Below, piece by piece: positions 16,395-25,316 of a stretch of 64,000 bases of DNA. How positions within the stretch are numbered: the first letter of the stretch is position 1; every line of letters begins with the position of its first letter. The notes beneath the pieces are model-generated. The model made no database searches. It worked only from the letters and a program-made list of their open reading frames with translations, and had not been told where the DNA came from. Position numbers and translations under genes: made by a program. This DNA is from Chitinophaga niabensis (GTDB taxonomy: Bacteria > Bacteroidota > Bacteroidia > Chitinophagales > Chitinophagaceae), in contig NZ_CP154260.1 of assembly GCF_039545795.1 (NCBI RefSeq), forward strand, positions 191,001-255,000. The letters are read 5' to 3'.

Positions 16395-19300
16395 TTAAAA
16401 CCCAACCTGTAAGCCAAACACATAACGTCTTGGAATACCAATGCCGGAACCAATGGAGCCGCCGAAGTCCTGCGCCTGCCCTACAGACGGACCTTCGGGG
16501 TCAGAGGAAATGATGTCCCTGGAATAAAGTGTGTACAGGTTATCGCCGCTTACATAAATATTCGCCTGCGCGAGGTTTAGTTTTTTCAGGAATGATTTAG
16601 GAAACTCATATCCCAGGCGAACGCTGCGAAGACGGGCATGACTGCCATCGTGCATGTATTTGCTGGAACCGAAATAGTCAGTAGTGGCATGTGTGTAAAG
16701 CTCTGGCTCTGTTGCATCTGTTTGCCCGGGTGTGGTCCATTGCTTCTGGTGTTTGCGGAAAGCGATCTGGTTAAAGCTGGTGATATTGGTCCCCTGGTTC
16801 TGCGCAGCCAAATCGTCTGTGATCACGTAGCCGTATGCATATGTGATCAGCACGTCCAGGGAGAAATTTTTATAGGTGAAGGTATTGGTAAGCCCTCCGT
16901 AGAATTTCGGCTGGAAGTTGCCAATGTACTGGAATTGCCGTGGGTCAGCAGCTGCGCCCACTTCGGATACGGTATTCACATACTCTATGCCGGTTGCCTG
17001 CCCCTTGTCATCGAAGATCAGTTTTTCAAACCGGGGTTTGCCTGTTTGAGGATCTACTCCTGCATATTTAACGGCCTTCAGTGAATTGATATCATCACCG
17101 GCGAACAGGTAAAAACTGTTGGCATTGTAGAAGCCCTGCCGAAGAGAATCGTTGGCTACGCTGACGATCTTGTTCTTGTTAAAGCTGATATTAAAAGAGG
17201 TGTTCCAGCGGAAATTTTTGCCGGTGATATTATCAGAGTTGATCAGCACTTCCCATCCTTTGTTCTGCACAGTAGCCACGTTCTGCCATTGTGTAGGAAA
17301 ACCGCTGATAGCATCCAGTGTAACTTTCTGCAGCAGGTCTTCCGAGCGGCGATTATAGTAATCTACACTGGCCGTAATTTTGTTGAACAATCCTATATCC
17401 AGGCCGGCACTGAAAGTTTTGGTGATCTCCCATTGCAGTTCAGGGTTGGCAAGCACGGAAATGGTAGCACCTGGTTGTGTACTATAGGTATAACGAGGAT
17501 CGTATAGTGTGCGGGTAAGGAAGTTATCTCCCAGCTGGGAGCCACTGGTACCATAGTTGCTGCGCAATTTGAGATTGCTGAGGAAGTTGAAATGTTGGGC
17601 AAACTGCTCATTGCTGATCACCCAGGCCCCGCCAACGGAATAGAATGTTCCGTAACGTTTATCCTGACCAAAACTACTGGAGGCATCCGTTCTCAGAGAG
17701 GCACTGATGCTGTATCTGTCATCATAGGTATATCCCGCTTCGCCGAAAGCAGAGAAGGATGCACGATCTTCCTTGCCGCCTTCTATGTTGCCGTTCTTGG
17801 TTGTAGGAATGCCATATATCGAATAGTCGTACCGGTTTCCTACCTGCCTGCCCAATGATATCACAGGATAACCTGCCCTTACATTGTTAACGTTCACCAG
17901 CATGTTTTCCATTTTTGTTCTGCCATATTCCGTAGCTGCCAAAGCGCGCAGGGAATGTTTGCCAAGCATTTTGTGGAAATTCAGCTGGTTAGAGGTGAGG
18001 AAAGTATTGATGTAATTGGTATTAGTACCCAGGAAACCCTTTGAGGAAGTAGTTGTGCCGGAACCAGCAAAGCTTCGGGCATCTATATATCGTTCATCTT
18101 TGGTATAGTTGAGGTTGGCAGAGTTGGTACTGGAAAAACTAAGCCACTCGGTCAGCTTGTAATCCGCCTTGATAGAACCGGCAAAACGTTGCGCTTTTGG
18201 ATGGATGTAGTTAAACAGGTTTTCGTAGATAGGGTTTTCATCCTTCTGGATTCTGCCGTTCAGTTTATATTCCAGTACCGGTTTCGGAGAGCCGTCTGCG
18301 TTATATGGATTTACCCAGGGGATCATGCCATACAAAAACACTCCACTGTTGGAGTTCTCCCTTCTGCCGTTGTCAAAAATACCATTGAGGGATATGTTGG
18401 TGGTGAGTCTTTTGCTGAGTTTGGTTTCCAGGTTGATGCGGAATGTACCACGTTGCAGGCCATTGTTAACACCGGTGGATTGTTCATCGTAATAGGTGCC
18501 GCCAACATAGTAACGGGTGTTTTCCGTGCCGCCTCTTGCGGAGAGATTTACCTGTTTGGTATTGCTGTTGAGGAAGGCGTATTTCTGCCAGTCGAAACTG
18601 TTCTGTACATCTGCCAGAGCAGGCAGGCGATTGTCCAGGTATGCCTGCAGCGTAGGATATTGCGGGGCGAGACTGCCGTTGTTGATACGATAGTCTTCTG
18701 TATAGTAACGTTTTTGCACTTCATATAATTCCGGGCCTGTGAGGAACCGCAGTGATCCACGGTTGGGTACATTCAGTCCGTATTTTACTTCCGCCACCAA
18801 CTGTGGTTTGCCGGCTACTCCTTTTTTGGTAGTGACCACAATTACACCGGCTGCGGCACGGGAGCCATAAATGGCCGTGGCGGCAGCATCTTTCAGGATG
18901 GTGAGGTTATCTATGTCCTGCGGATTGATCAGCTCCTTGAGGTTCTGGTTGGGCATGATTACCCCGTCCAGCACAAGCAGCGGCCCATAGTTCTGGGTGG
19001 GCATTACAAATTCATTCACCTGGTCCACACCTACTCCCACAACACTGCTTTGCCCACGCACAAAGATCTGTCCTCCTGTACTGGTAGGGTCGCCTGCGTT
19101 CTGTTCTGAAATATACAGGCCGGTAGCACGGCCTTTTAATAAAGAAACCGGATCCGCGGTTGTGATACCTTTCCGGAGCTGGTCACCACTGATCTTTTGT
19201 ACAGCGCCGGTTAGTTCTCCCGTTTTTTTGGCGGAGTAACCGGTGATGATCAATTCATCCAGCTTTGAAGTACCTACGGAAAGCAGGATGGTCACCGGCT

Positions 19301-19913
19301 GATTGCCGTTTGCTTTCACCCGTTGCGCATCATACCCGATGAAAGATACGTCCAGCATAACTTCCCGGGCATCTGTTTCCAGCTCAAACTCGCCGTTGGC
19401 ATTGGTAAGTGTTGCTTTTGAAGTTCCCCTCAGCTGTACGGTGGCTCCCTGCAAAGGTTTGCCGGTACCGGCATCTTTTACCACGCCACTGATCTTTTGC
19501 GGTGGCTTGGGTATAAAGGGGAGGAGTTGTGCTTCTTTTTTAAGCACGATCGTTTTCTGGATAATGGTCCATTTGAGATGCCGGCCATTGAGGCAGGCAT
19601 TGAGTGCCTCCTCCAGGGAAACATTCTTCACTGCAATGCTCACTACTTCGCCGGAAGGCAGGGTGCCTTCTTCGTACCAGACCTGGTAGCCACTCTGTCG
19701 TTCTATTTCACCAAGTACTTTTTCCAGCGGCGCATTCTTTTGCGAAATGGAGATCTTTTGTGCAGACGCGGCGTTTACATGCATTGCGCCAAGTAATAAA
19801 ATGATAATTGACAGCTTCACGGTGATCAGTCTTTTTGTGAACGGGCGTAGCCCGGATTTGGTTGATAGGCATAACCTGCCTTGCCTCTTTGGGCAAAAGG
19901 TAGTTGAGATCAT
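16395..19913 (-). CDS. SusC/RagA TonB-dependent outer-membrane transporter with STN domain
   Basis: The product has 1172 residues. After a long signal region ending ASAQ there is an STN domain (APLEKVLGEIERQSGYQ, about residues 60-125), which in this class receives or relays the signal to FecR. A CarboxypepD_reg domain follows (ISGVVKDAGTGKPLQGATV), then a TonB plug with LDELIITGY, and a barrel ending RRYVFGLQVGF. The STN domain together with the upstream FecR and ECF sigma genes points to substrate-induced surface signalling. The substrate is taken across the outer membrane by TonB energy and passed by SusD. The 108-base gap before the gene could hold the sigma-dependent promoter. Confidence 0.94.
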   Translation of the reverse strand: MISTTFCPKRQGRLCLSTKSGLRPFTKRLITVKLSIIILLLGAMHVNAASAQKISISQKNAPLEKVLGEIERQSGYQVWYEEGTLPSGEVVSIAVKNVSLEEALNACLNGRHLKWTIIQKTIVLKKEAQLLPFIPKPPQKISGVVKDAGTGKPLQGATVQLRGTSKATLTNANGEFELETDAREVMLDVSFIGYDAQRVKANGNQPVTILLSVGTSKLDELIITGYSAKKTGELTGAVQKISGDQLRKGITTADPVSLLKGRATGLYISEQNAGDPTSTGGQIFVRGQSSVVGVGVDQVNEFVMPTQNYGPLLVLDGVIMPNQNLKELINPQDIDNLTILKDAAATAIYGSRAAAGVIVVTTKKGVAGKPQLVAEVKYGLNVPNRGSLRFLTGPELYEVQKRYYTEDYRINNGSLAPQYPTLQAYLDNRLPALADVQNSFDWQKYAFLNSNTKQVNLSARGGTENTRYYVGGTYYDEQSTGVNNGLQRGTFRINLETKLSKRLTTNISLNGIFDNGRRENSNSGVFLYGMIPWVNPYNADGSPKPVLEYKLNGRIQKDENPIYENLFNYIHPKAQRFAGSIKADYKLTEWLSFSSTNSANLNYTKDERYIDARSFAGSGTTTSSKGFLGTNTNYINTFLTSNQLNFHKMLGKHSLRALAATEYGRTKMENMLVNVNNVRAGYPVISLGRQVGNRYDYSIYGIPTTKNGNIEGGKEDRASFSAFGEAGYTYDDRYSISASLRTDASSSFGQDKRYGTFYSVGGAWVISNEQFAQHFNFLSNLKLRSNYGTSGSQLGDNFLTRTLYDPRYTYSTQPGATISVLANPELQWEITKTFSAGLDIGLFNKITASVDYYNRRSEDLLQKVTLDAISGFPTQWQNVATVQNKGWEVLINSDNITGKNFRWNTSFNISFNKNKIVSVANDSLRQGFYNANSFYLFAGDDINSLKAVKYAGVDPQTGKPRFEKLIFDDKGQATGIEYVNTVSEVGAAADPRQFQYIGNFQPKFYGGLTNTFTYKNFSLDVLITYAYGYVITDDLAAQNQGTNITSFNQIAFRKHQKQWTTPGQTDATEPELYTHATTDYFGSSKYMHDGSHARLRSVRLGYEFPKSFLKKLNLAQANIYVSGDNLYTLYSRDIISSDPEGPSVGQAQDFGGSIGSGIGIPRRYVFGLQVGF

Positions 19914-20021
19914 AAAACTGGTTGGTTAATGATTAAAATAAAATACTATCAGAAGCTGGTGTACGATTTTGGTCTTTGTGTCCTGTGTAATTTAGTTTTT
20001 GGTAAAGTTCTTTGTATGCTT

Positions 20022-21161
20022 TTATGGTAAAACGATGATCTTATTTCCTGCCTGCCTGAAATGCAGGTCACTGGCTTCCAATATCGAAAGTGTTTCAGCG
20101 AGGCTATAGCTGCGCGATACTTTTCCGGTAAAGCGGCGTCGTGTAACCGGGCCTTCATAATTTATTTCCACATCATACCAGCGGCCGATCTCTCTGAGTA
20201 TAACGGCTATATCCGCGTTCCTGAAAGCAAAGACCCCATCTTTCCAGGCAACAGCCAGGTTCAGATCTGAATTTTGCGTGATGCTGATGTTGTTATCCGC
20301 AGCTACTTTTGCCAGGTCTCCGGGTTTCAACAAGCTGCTACTTCCATTTAGGGTCACTATTTTTACGCTTCCTTCCAGCAGGGCAGTATTGATGGTGGAT
20401 TCATCAGCGTAAGCTTTCACGTTAAAATGTGTACCCAATACTTCTACGCGGAGTCCGGCGGTTTTAACAATGAATGGTTGGTCTGCATCCGGGGCTACCT
20501 CAAAGTAACCCTCGCCGTCCAGTTCTACTATTCGCTCTGCTTTAGTGAAGGCAGTGGGGAATTGCAGTTCACTGGCGGCATTCAACCATACTTTAGTGCC
20601 ATCAGGTAATATAAGCCGGTATTTGCCGCCTCTTGGAACGGACAGTTTGTTGATGGTTGGTTGTGCTTCATTATTACCTGCATCATATATAAGCAAGGCC
20701 TGTTGTTTGTTTACGGTAGCGCCGCCCTGTTCTGTAATAGCCCCATCTGTGGCTGCGTTAAGATCTACCACGGTACCATTGCCCAGTGTAAGCATCGCCT
20801 TGTTGCCCGCAGGGGCTATGGGTAATACAGCAGTTGTTTTTTTCTGTTTTAACGGCTGTTGCAGCAGGTAAGTGCCGGCAGCCATTATTATAAAAGCCGC
20901 AGCCACCCATGGCAGCCATTTCCGGCGACGCATGGGCCGCACGGGAGCATCCGGTTTTTTATCCCGTGCAATCTGTTCCTGCAACTGGCTTAGTATCCGT
21001 GCCTTAGTTCCACTCAATGTATCCGGCTGTGCACTGACAACGATTTCCGTATCGCCTTCGTTCACATGGTTATACCATTCATGCAACGCTTCCTTTTCAG
21101 CTTCGGTTGCGGTGCCATTAAGATATTTTTCTGCCAGAACACTGATCTGCGCTGTATCCAT
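20022..21161 (-). CDS. FecR family anti-sigma factor
   Basis: The product has 379 residues. The N-terminal cytoplasmic part (LAEKYLNGTATEAEKEALHEWY) matches the FecR N domain that holds the sigma factor. One membrane helix lies at about 82-100 (WVAAAFIIMAAGTYLL). The FecR domain follows with VPRGGKYRLILPDGTKVWLNAASEL, and a C-terminal DUF4974 domain ends the protein. FecR receives the signal from the STN domain of SusC in the periplasm and releases the sigma factor. It lies 93 bases after the sigma gene and 108 before susC. Confidence 0.94.
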   Translation of the reverse strand: MDTAQISVLAEKYLNGTATEAEKEALHEWYNHVNEGDTEIVVSAQPDTLSGTKARILSQLQEQIARDKKPDAPVRPMRRRKWLPWVAAAFIIMAAGTYLLQQPLKQKKTTAVLPIAPAGNKAMLTLGNGTVVDLNAATDGAITEQGGATVNKQQALLIYDAGNNEAQPTINKLSVPRGGKYRLILPDGTKVWLNAASELQFPTAFTKAERIVELDGEGYFEVAPDADQPFIVKTAGLRVEVLGTHFNVKAYADESTINTALLEGSVKIVTLNGSSSLLKPGDLAKVAADNNISITQNSDLNLAVAWKDGVFAFRNADIAVILREIGRWYDVEINYEGPVTRRRFTGKVSRSYSLAETLSILEASDLHFRQAGNKIIVLP

Positions 21162-21254
21162 TAATTACAATTAAAGAATAAACTATGCCTCTTTATTATA
21201 ATAGAGTATTGTCAAAGAAATTAACACGCAAAAAAGGAGAAAAAAAATTCAGGG

Positions 21255-21839
21255 TTATTTGATCAGCATAAAGATCATCGCAAGGGTCAGGTATTCCCGC
21301 CTTTGGCGCATTACCTGCATTACACGGGCAACGTAACCCTCGGCGGTACGTACAGATACACCCAGTTCTCCGGCCACCTCTTCCAACGGCCGATCCATCA
21401 GCTTGTGCTGCAGAAAAACAATACGATGTTTGGCAGGTAGTTCGTTGGCCAGTTTGTTCAGTATTTCAAGTAGAAATTTATTGTCGATATCAAAAGCAGG
21501 AGATTGTTCAGCAGTGATGGCCTGTAAAGTATCAGTTTGTTCCTTTTTACGGTTCAGATTGGCGAAGTGGCGGTAAATAGCATACCGCACCATCGCTGCC
21601 AGGTAAAATGGAAGGGATTGTATGGAGAGATCGGCTCTTTTGTGCCAGAGTGTTAGAAAAACCTGCTGAACAATTTCTTCCGCATCCTGTGCCGATTGCA
21701 GGCGCTTGTGCGCCATGAAATACAGCGGCTCCCAATACTGGTTGTAAATTTCGGTAAAAGCAGTTTCATCCCCGTCTTTCAACAACGCTAATAAAGCTAT
21801 ATCATTGGTATCTCGCATAAATAACTGAGACAGCAGCAT
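21255..21839 (-). CDS. ECF RNA polymerase sigma-70 factor, Bacteroidetes expansion type
   Basis: The product has 194 residues. Region 2 is visible as FTEIYNQYWEPLYFMAHKRL followed by DAEEIVQQVFLTLW, and region 4 as PLEEVAGELGVSVRTAEGYV, a helix-turn-helix. The family is TIGR02985. A second possible start, ATG at 21818, would remove seven residues and cannot be ruled out. It is first in a series sigma-FecR-SusC-SusD-TlpA x3 and should direct transcription of the susC operon when released by FecR. A TAAATTTA box, one mismatch from consensus, lies 12 bases upstream. Confidence 0.94.
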   Translation of the reverse strand: MLLSQLFMRDTNDIALLALLKDGDETAFTEIYNQYWEPLYFMAHKRLQSAQDAEEIVQQVFLTLWHKRADLSIQSLPFYLAAMVRYAIYRHFANLNRKKEQTDTLQAITAEQSPAFDIDNKFLLEILNKLANELPAKHRIVFLQHKLMDRPLEEVAGELGVSVRTAEGYVARVMQVMRQRREYLTLAMIFMLIK

Positions 21840-21907
21840 AACTGCAACCGCATAAATTTACAAAAAGGGGCTGAAACCCGGTTTGCTAATTTTCTTTGGT
21901 ATCAATA

Positions 21908-21947
21908 AAAAAAGGGCTGCATCGAAAGTGTGATGCAGCCCTTTTTT
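21908..21947 (-). terminator. Terminator after dnaJ
   Basis: GGGCTGCATC and GATGCAGCCC form a 10-bp stem around an 8-base loop, with A-runs on one side and T-runs on the other, so it can work on both strands. On the minus strand it lies 18 bases after the dnaJ stop codon and separates dnaJ from the sigma factor gene. Confidence 0.92.
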
Positions 21948-21964
21948 ATTGTAATCTCTTATTA

Positions 21965-23125
21965 TCAACTGAAGATGTCCTTTACTTTCTCGAAGAACCC
22001 TTTCTCACTTTTCTCCGGATTCGGTTTAAAGTTTCCTGAGTCCTGCAATTTCTCCAGCATACTCTTTTCTTCTGAAGTAAGTGTTTGCGGCGTCCACACA
22101 TTTACGTGGATCAGCTGATCACCTTTCTCGTAACTGTTCACGGAAGGGAAACCTTTACCTTTCAAACGGAAGATCTTTCCGCTTTGCGTGCCGGGTGGTA
22201 CTTTGATCTTTGCCTTTCCATCGATGGTGGGTACTTCCACCTGTGTGCCAAAGGCAGCATCGGGGAAGGAGATATAAAGATCGTAAGCTACGTTCAGCCC
22301 GTCCCGCTGTAATTCAGGATGCGGCTCTTCTTCTATAAGGATGAGCAGATCTCCGGGAGCACCGCCTCTTTCGCCGGCATTTCCTTTGCCGCTCATGCTC
22401 AGCTGCATGCCTTCCATTACACCGGCCGGAATATCTATGGATACTGTTTCTTCTCCATATTGGCGGCCTTCTCCTTTACAGGAAGAACATTTATTGGTAA
22501 TGATCTGACCTTCTCCGTTACAGGTAGGGCAGGTGGTAACTGTTTGCATCTGGCCCAGGAAGGTCTGGGTCACTTTCCTTACCTGTCCGGAACCCTGGCA
22601 GGTGGTACAGGTCTGGAATGCATTTTTATCTTTTGCGCCCAGGCCACTACAGGTGGTACAGGTCACATGTTTCTTAACCTTGATCTTTTTGTTGGCGCCT
22701 TTGGCGATCTCTTCAAAATTGAGTTTGATCTTCACCCGCAGGTTGCTGCCACGGGTTCCTCTGCCACGGCGGCTTCCGCCACCGCCGCCACGTCCGCCGC
22801 CGCCAAAGAAACTACCGAAGATATCTTCACCGAAAATGTCTCCAAAGTTGGAGAAGATATCGTCCATGTTCATATTGCCGCCATGTCCGCCACGGTTGCC
22901 CATACCGGCATGACCGAACCGGTCGTACTGCGCACGTTTATCAGGGTCGCTCAACACTTCATAGGCTTCTGCAGCTTCCTTGAAATGTTCCTCTGCTTCT
23001 TTATTACCGGGATTACGGTCAGGATGGTATTGCATAGCCACCTTGCGGTAGGCCTTCTTAATCTCGTCCTGGGACGAGGTTTTGGACACCCCTAAAATTT
23101 CGTAAAAATCTCTTTTGGTGGACAT
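21965..23125 (-). CDS. dnaJ: Chaperone DnaJ
   Basis: The product has 386 residues, full length. The J domain carries [16 protein letters not shown] with the HPD motif. A Gly/Phe-rich stretch spans about 70-120 and includes a run of GRGG. Four zinc-finger repeats follow: [24 protein letters not shown] and CSSCKGEG. The C-terminal substrate domain is complete. DnaJ stimulates DnaK ATPase and delivers unfolded clients. It follows grpE by 78 bases, and dnaK is not in the window. A hairpin with AGCCC-GGGCT arms lies in the gap before it. Confidence 0.97.
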   Translation of the reverse strand: MSTKRDFYEILGVSKTSSQDEIKKAYRKVAMQYHPDRNPGNKEAEEHFKEAAEAYEVLSDPDKRAQYDRFGHAGMGNRGGHGGNMNMDDIFSNFGDIFGEDIFGSFFGGGGRGGGGGSRRGRGTRGSNLRVKIKLNFEEIAKGANKKIKVKKHVTCTTCSGLGAKDKNAFQTCTTCQGSGQVRKVTQTFLGQMQTVTTCPTCNGEGQIITNKCSSCKGEGRQYGEETVSIDIPAGVMEGMQLSMSGKGNAGERGGAPGDLLILIEEEPHPELQRDGLNVAYDLYISFPDAAFGTQVEVPTIDGKAKIKVPPGTQSGKIFRLKGKGFPSVNSYEKGDQLIHVNVWTPQTLTSEEKSMLEKLQDSGNFKPNPEKSEKGFFEKVKDIFS

Positions 23126-23141
23126 GTTTATACACTTGAAT

Positions 23142-23163
23142 AGCCCACTCCTCTGAGCGGGCT
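23142..23163 (-). other. Hairpin in the grpE-dnaJ gap
   Basis: Arms AGCCCACTC and GAGCGGGCT pair with one A-C mismatch around CTCT. No T-tract follows on the minus strand, so a terminator is unlikely. It could mark an mRNA processing or stability point between grpE and dnaJ. Confidence 0.4.
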
Positions 23164-23203
23164 GTTATGGATTTATGAGGACTTTAATATTGCTGTCACA
23201 TCG

Positions 23204-23776
23204 TCATTTTCCTACTACTACGCGGGCATGACGAATGATCTTGTCATTCAGGTAGTAGCCTTTCTGTAAAACGTCCAGGACCTTTCCTATTTTTTCTTCT
23301 GCAGGGGCAGGGATCTCCGTGATGGCATCGTGCAGGTCTGCATTGAATTCTTCATTGAGGCTTTCCATAGGTTTCAGGCCTTTGGATTGCAATACGCTGT
23401 GTAACTTGTTGAAAACCAAGGATACGCCGTCTTTAACAACATTGATGTCCGTAGCGGTTTCCAGTTGCTTGGCAGCTCTCTCGGAATCGTCCAGCACATC
23501 CAGTAAGGCAATGATCACTTCCTTGTTGGCAGTATTTATGAGTTCAATGCGCTCTTTTGCATTACGTTTCTTAAAGTTATCGAAATCGGCATTTAACAGC
23601 AGGTATTTCTTCCGCAGTTCATCCAGCTCGCTTTTCACCTTATCCAGTTCATTCTCCTCTGGTACGGCATCATTCAAATGAGTAGACCCACTCATATTCT
23701 CGTCTGAATTAATATCCTGGAAGCCTTCTGCCTCCGGCTGCCCATTTGCCTGCATATCTTTGTCTTTTTCTGTCAT
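23204..23776 (-). CDS. grpE: Nucleotide exchange factor GrpE
   Basis: The product has about 190 residues. An acidic, flexible N-terminus is followed by a long coiled coil (LDKVKSELDELRKKYLLL), then FDNFKKRNAKER and a beta-wing domain with GYYLNDKIIRHARVVV at the end, which is the GrpE signature. The ATG at 23776 is chosen because the promoter box at 23795-23802 would lie inside the longer reading frame. GrpE exchanges ADP for ATP on DnaK. It is the first gene of a grpE-dnaJ unit. I see no CIRCE element in its upstream region. Confidence 0.95.
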   Translation of the reverse strand: MTEKDKDMQANGQPEAEGFQDINSDENMSGSTHLNDAVPEENELDKVKSELDELRKKYLLLNADFDNFKKRNAKERIELINTANKEVIIALLDVLDDSERAAKQLETATDINVVKDGVSLVFNKLHSVLQSKGLKPMESLNEEFNADLHDAITEIPAPAEEKIGKVLDVLQKGYYLNDKIIRHARVVVGK

Positions 23777-23794
23777 GATGGTATAAATTAACTG

Positions 23795-23824
23795 CAAAAG
23801 TACAACGGTCAATTATTTTGCCAA
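23795..23824 (-). promoter_or_regulatory. Promoter of grpE-dnaJ
   Basis: On the minus strand TTGG (23821-23824) is followed after 18 bases by TACTTTTG (23795-23802), a good Bacteroidota promoter, 18 bases before the grpE ATG. The TTGG lies in one arm of a TGCCAA/TTGGCA inverted repeat at 23819-23849. Confidence 0.65.
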
Positions 23825-23885
23825 GGGATGTAATGGGGACAAATTGGCAGAAATTTCCGTCCCGCAGCATAAAGCAGGGAATGTG

Positions 23886-23893
23886 TACCTTTG
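23886..23893 (+). promoter_or_regulatory. TACCTTTG -7 box of the RlmI-like gene
   Basis: The octamer fits TAnnTTTG and lies 19 bases before the chosen ATG at 23913. A longer reading frame beginning at 23844 would have to start upstream of the transcription start and is therefore unlikely. Confidence 0.6.
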
Positions 23894-23912
23894 CGCCTTC
23901 GAAATAAAATAC

Positions 23913-25085
23913 ATGACAAAGGTTTTTCTAAAGAAAAAGATACAGAACAGGGTTTTGCTGGGTCATCCCTGGATCTTCGGGAATGAAGTAGGGCAGATAG
24001 ACGGAGAAGTGAATCCCGGGGATATTGTAGACGTGTTTACCCACACAGGCGTGTTTGTGGGGAGGGGTTATATCAATCCCCAATCCCAGATCCTCGTTCG
24101 TTTGCTCACCCGGGACCGGAATGAACAGGTGAATGATGGTTTCTTCCTGAACAGACTCCAAAAGGCCTGGGATTACCGGAAAAAGATAGGGTATGTGGAA
24201 AACTGCCGACTCGTGTTCGGGGAGGCAGATGAGCTGCCTGCCCTTGTGATCGATAAATTCAACGATTACCTCGTGATCCAGACCCTGGCGCTGGGGATAG
24301 ACCGTTGGAAACCAGCCATTGTGGCTGCGCTGGAAAAGATTTTCTCTCCCAAAGGGATCTATGAAAGGAACGATGTACCTGTGCGCGAACTGGAAGGTTT
24401 ACCACAGCAAAAGGGCTTTTTAAGCGCTCCTTTCGACACTAATATCATCTTGAAAGAGAATGGGTTAAAGTTCCATGTGGATATTGTAAACGGCCAGAAA
24501 ACAGGGTATTTCCTGGACCAGCAGGATAACCGCCGGGCTATCCAGCATATTGTAAAAGGTGCTGATGTACTGGAAGCGTTCTGCTATACCGGTACTTTCT
24601 CCTGCCACGCTGCCCATTACGGGGCTAAAAGCGTGCTGGGGCTGGATATCTCAGAACATGCCGTAGCCACTGCCCGCCGGAATGCCGAGCTGAATGGCCT
24701 GCAGGATATCTGCCAGTTCCAGGCCGTGAATGCTTTCGACCAGTTGAAGCAATGGACCAAAGAAGACAAGAAGTTCGATGTAGTGATCCTGGACCCGCCG
24801 GCCTTTACCAAAAGCCGGGAGAACATCCAGAAAGCGATCACCGGTTATAAGGAGATTAACCTGAGGGGGATGAAGTTGCTGAAGCCCGGAGGGTTCCTGG
24901 TTACCGCCAGTTGCACCAACCTGGTAGATCCTTCTATGTTTCTGGAAACCATTGATATGGCGGCAAAGGATGCGCGGAAGAAGTTACGGCAGGTTACGTT
25001 CATGACACAGGCGCAGGACCATCCTATCCTTTGGAATATTGAGAATACCACCTATCTGAAGTTCCTGATCGTAGAGGTGCAGTAG
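23913..25085 (+). CDS. RlmI-like class I rRNA (cytosine-5) methyltransferase
   Basis: The product has about 390 residues. An N-terminal PUA-type RNA-binding domain (GHPWIFGNEVGQIDGEV) precedes a central EEHEE-like domain and a Rossmann methyltransferase. Motif I is LEAFCYTGTFSCHAAHYG, and the core motif is VVILDPPAFTKSRENI. TASCTNLVDPSMFL holds the conserved Cys region of this family. E. coli RlmI makes m5C1962 in 23S rRNA; the exact target here is inferred. It is divergent from grpE. A tandem repeat and terminator lie downstream. Confidence 0.88.
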   Translation: MTKVFLKKKIQNRVLLGHPWIFGNEVGQIDGEVNPGDIVDVFTHTGVFVGRGYINPQSQILVRLLTRDRNEQVNDGFFLNRLQKAWDYRKKIGYVENCRLVFGEADELPALVIDKFNDYLVIQTLALGIDRWKPAIVAALEKIFSPKGIYERNDVPVRELEGLPQQKGFLSAPFDTNIILKENGLKFHVDIVNGQKTGYFLDQQDNRRAIQHIVKGADVLEAFCYTGTFSCHAAHYGAKSVLGLDISEHAVATARRNAELNGLQDICQFQAVNAFDQLKQWTKEDKKFDVVILDPPAFTKSRENIQKAITGYKEINLRGMKLLKPGGFLVTASCTNLVDPSMFLETIDMAAKDARKKLRQVTFMTQAQDHPILWNIENTTYLKFLIVEVQ

Positions 25086-25183
25086 AAGGCTGATTTGAGG
25101 AAGGCAGGATGCTGGCATGTATGGGGGGAAGATATGGGGAAGACCTGCGGTAGTAAGGAGGTAGTAGAGAGATAGGTGGACTT

Positions 25184-25247
25184 GATGTGGACTTGATGTG
25201 GACGGGATGTGGACGGGATGTGGACTTGATGCGGACTGGATGTGGTT
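25184..25247. repeat. 11-bp tandem repeat, about six units
   Basis: Units of GATGTGGACTT, GATGTGGACGG (twice), GATGTGGACTT, GATGCGGACTG and a last partial GATGTGGTT follow one another without spacers. The period of 11 is not a multiple of three and no reading frame crosses it well, so it is non-coding. It lies between an rRNA methyltransferase gene and a convergent T9SS gene, about 20 bases before the shared terminator. Confidence 0.9.
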
Positions 25248-25266
25248 CAGAAGTTAACTTAAATAA

Positions 25267-25295
25267 GAAAAGGCTACCATAGCGGTAGCCTTTTT
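25267..25295. terminator. Bidirectional terminator
   Basis: GGCTACC and GGTAGCC pair around ATAGC, with A-run before and T-run after, so it can stop transcription from both the RlmI-like gene and the opposing sorting-domain gene. Confidence 0.88.
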
Positions 25296-25316
25296 CAATA
25301 TCTTGGAACTTCCTTG

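Noticed and set aside
16395..21839. Polysaccharide utilisation locus
   Set aside because: SusC and SusD are present with sigma and FecR, but there is no glycoside hydrolase, lyase or sugar transporter in the operon.
22319..23095. Long plus-strand frame opposite dnaJ (258 codons)
   Set aside because: The minus strand encodes a complete DnaJ; the opposite frame stays open because of the Gly-rich codons.
23777..23912. CIRCE heat-shock operator in front of grpE
   Set aside because: No TTAGCACTC-type inverted repeat is present in the gap.
25184..25247. Tandem repeat considered as a CRISPR array
   Set aside because: The units are 11 bases with no spacers between them and no cas gene is near.
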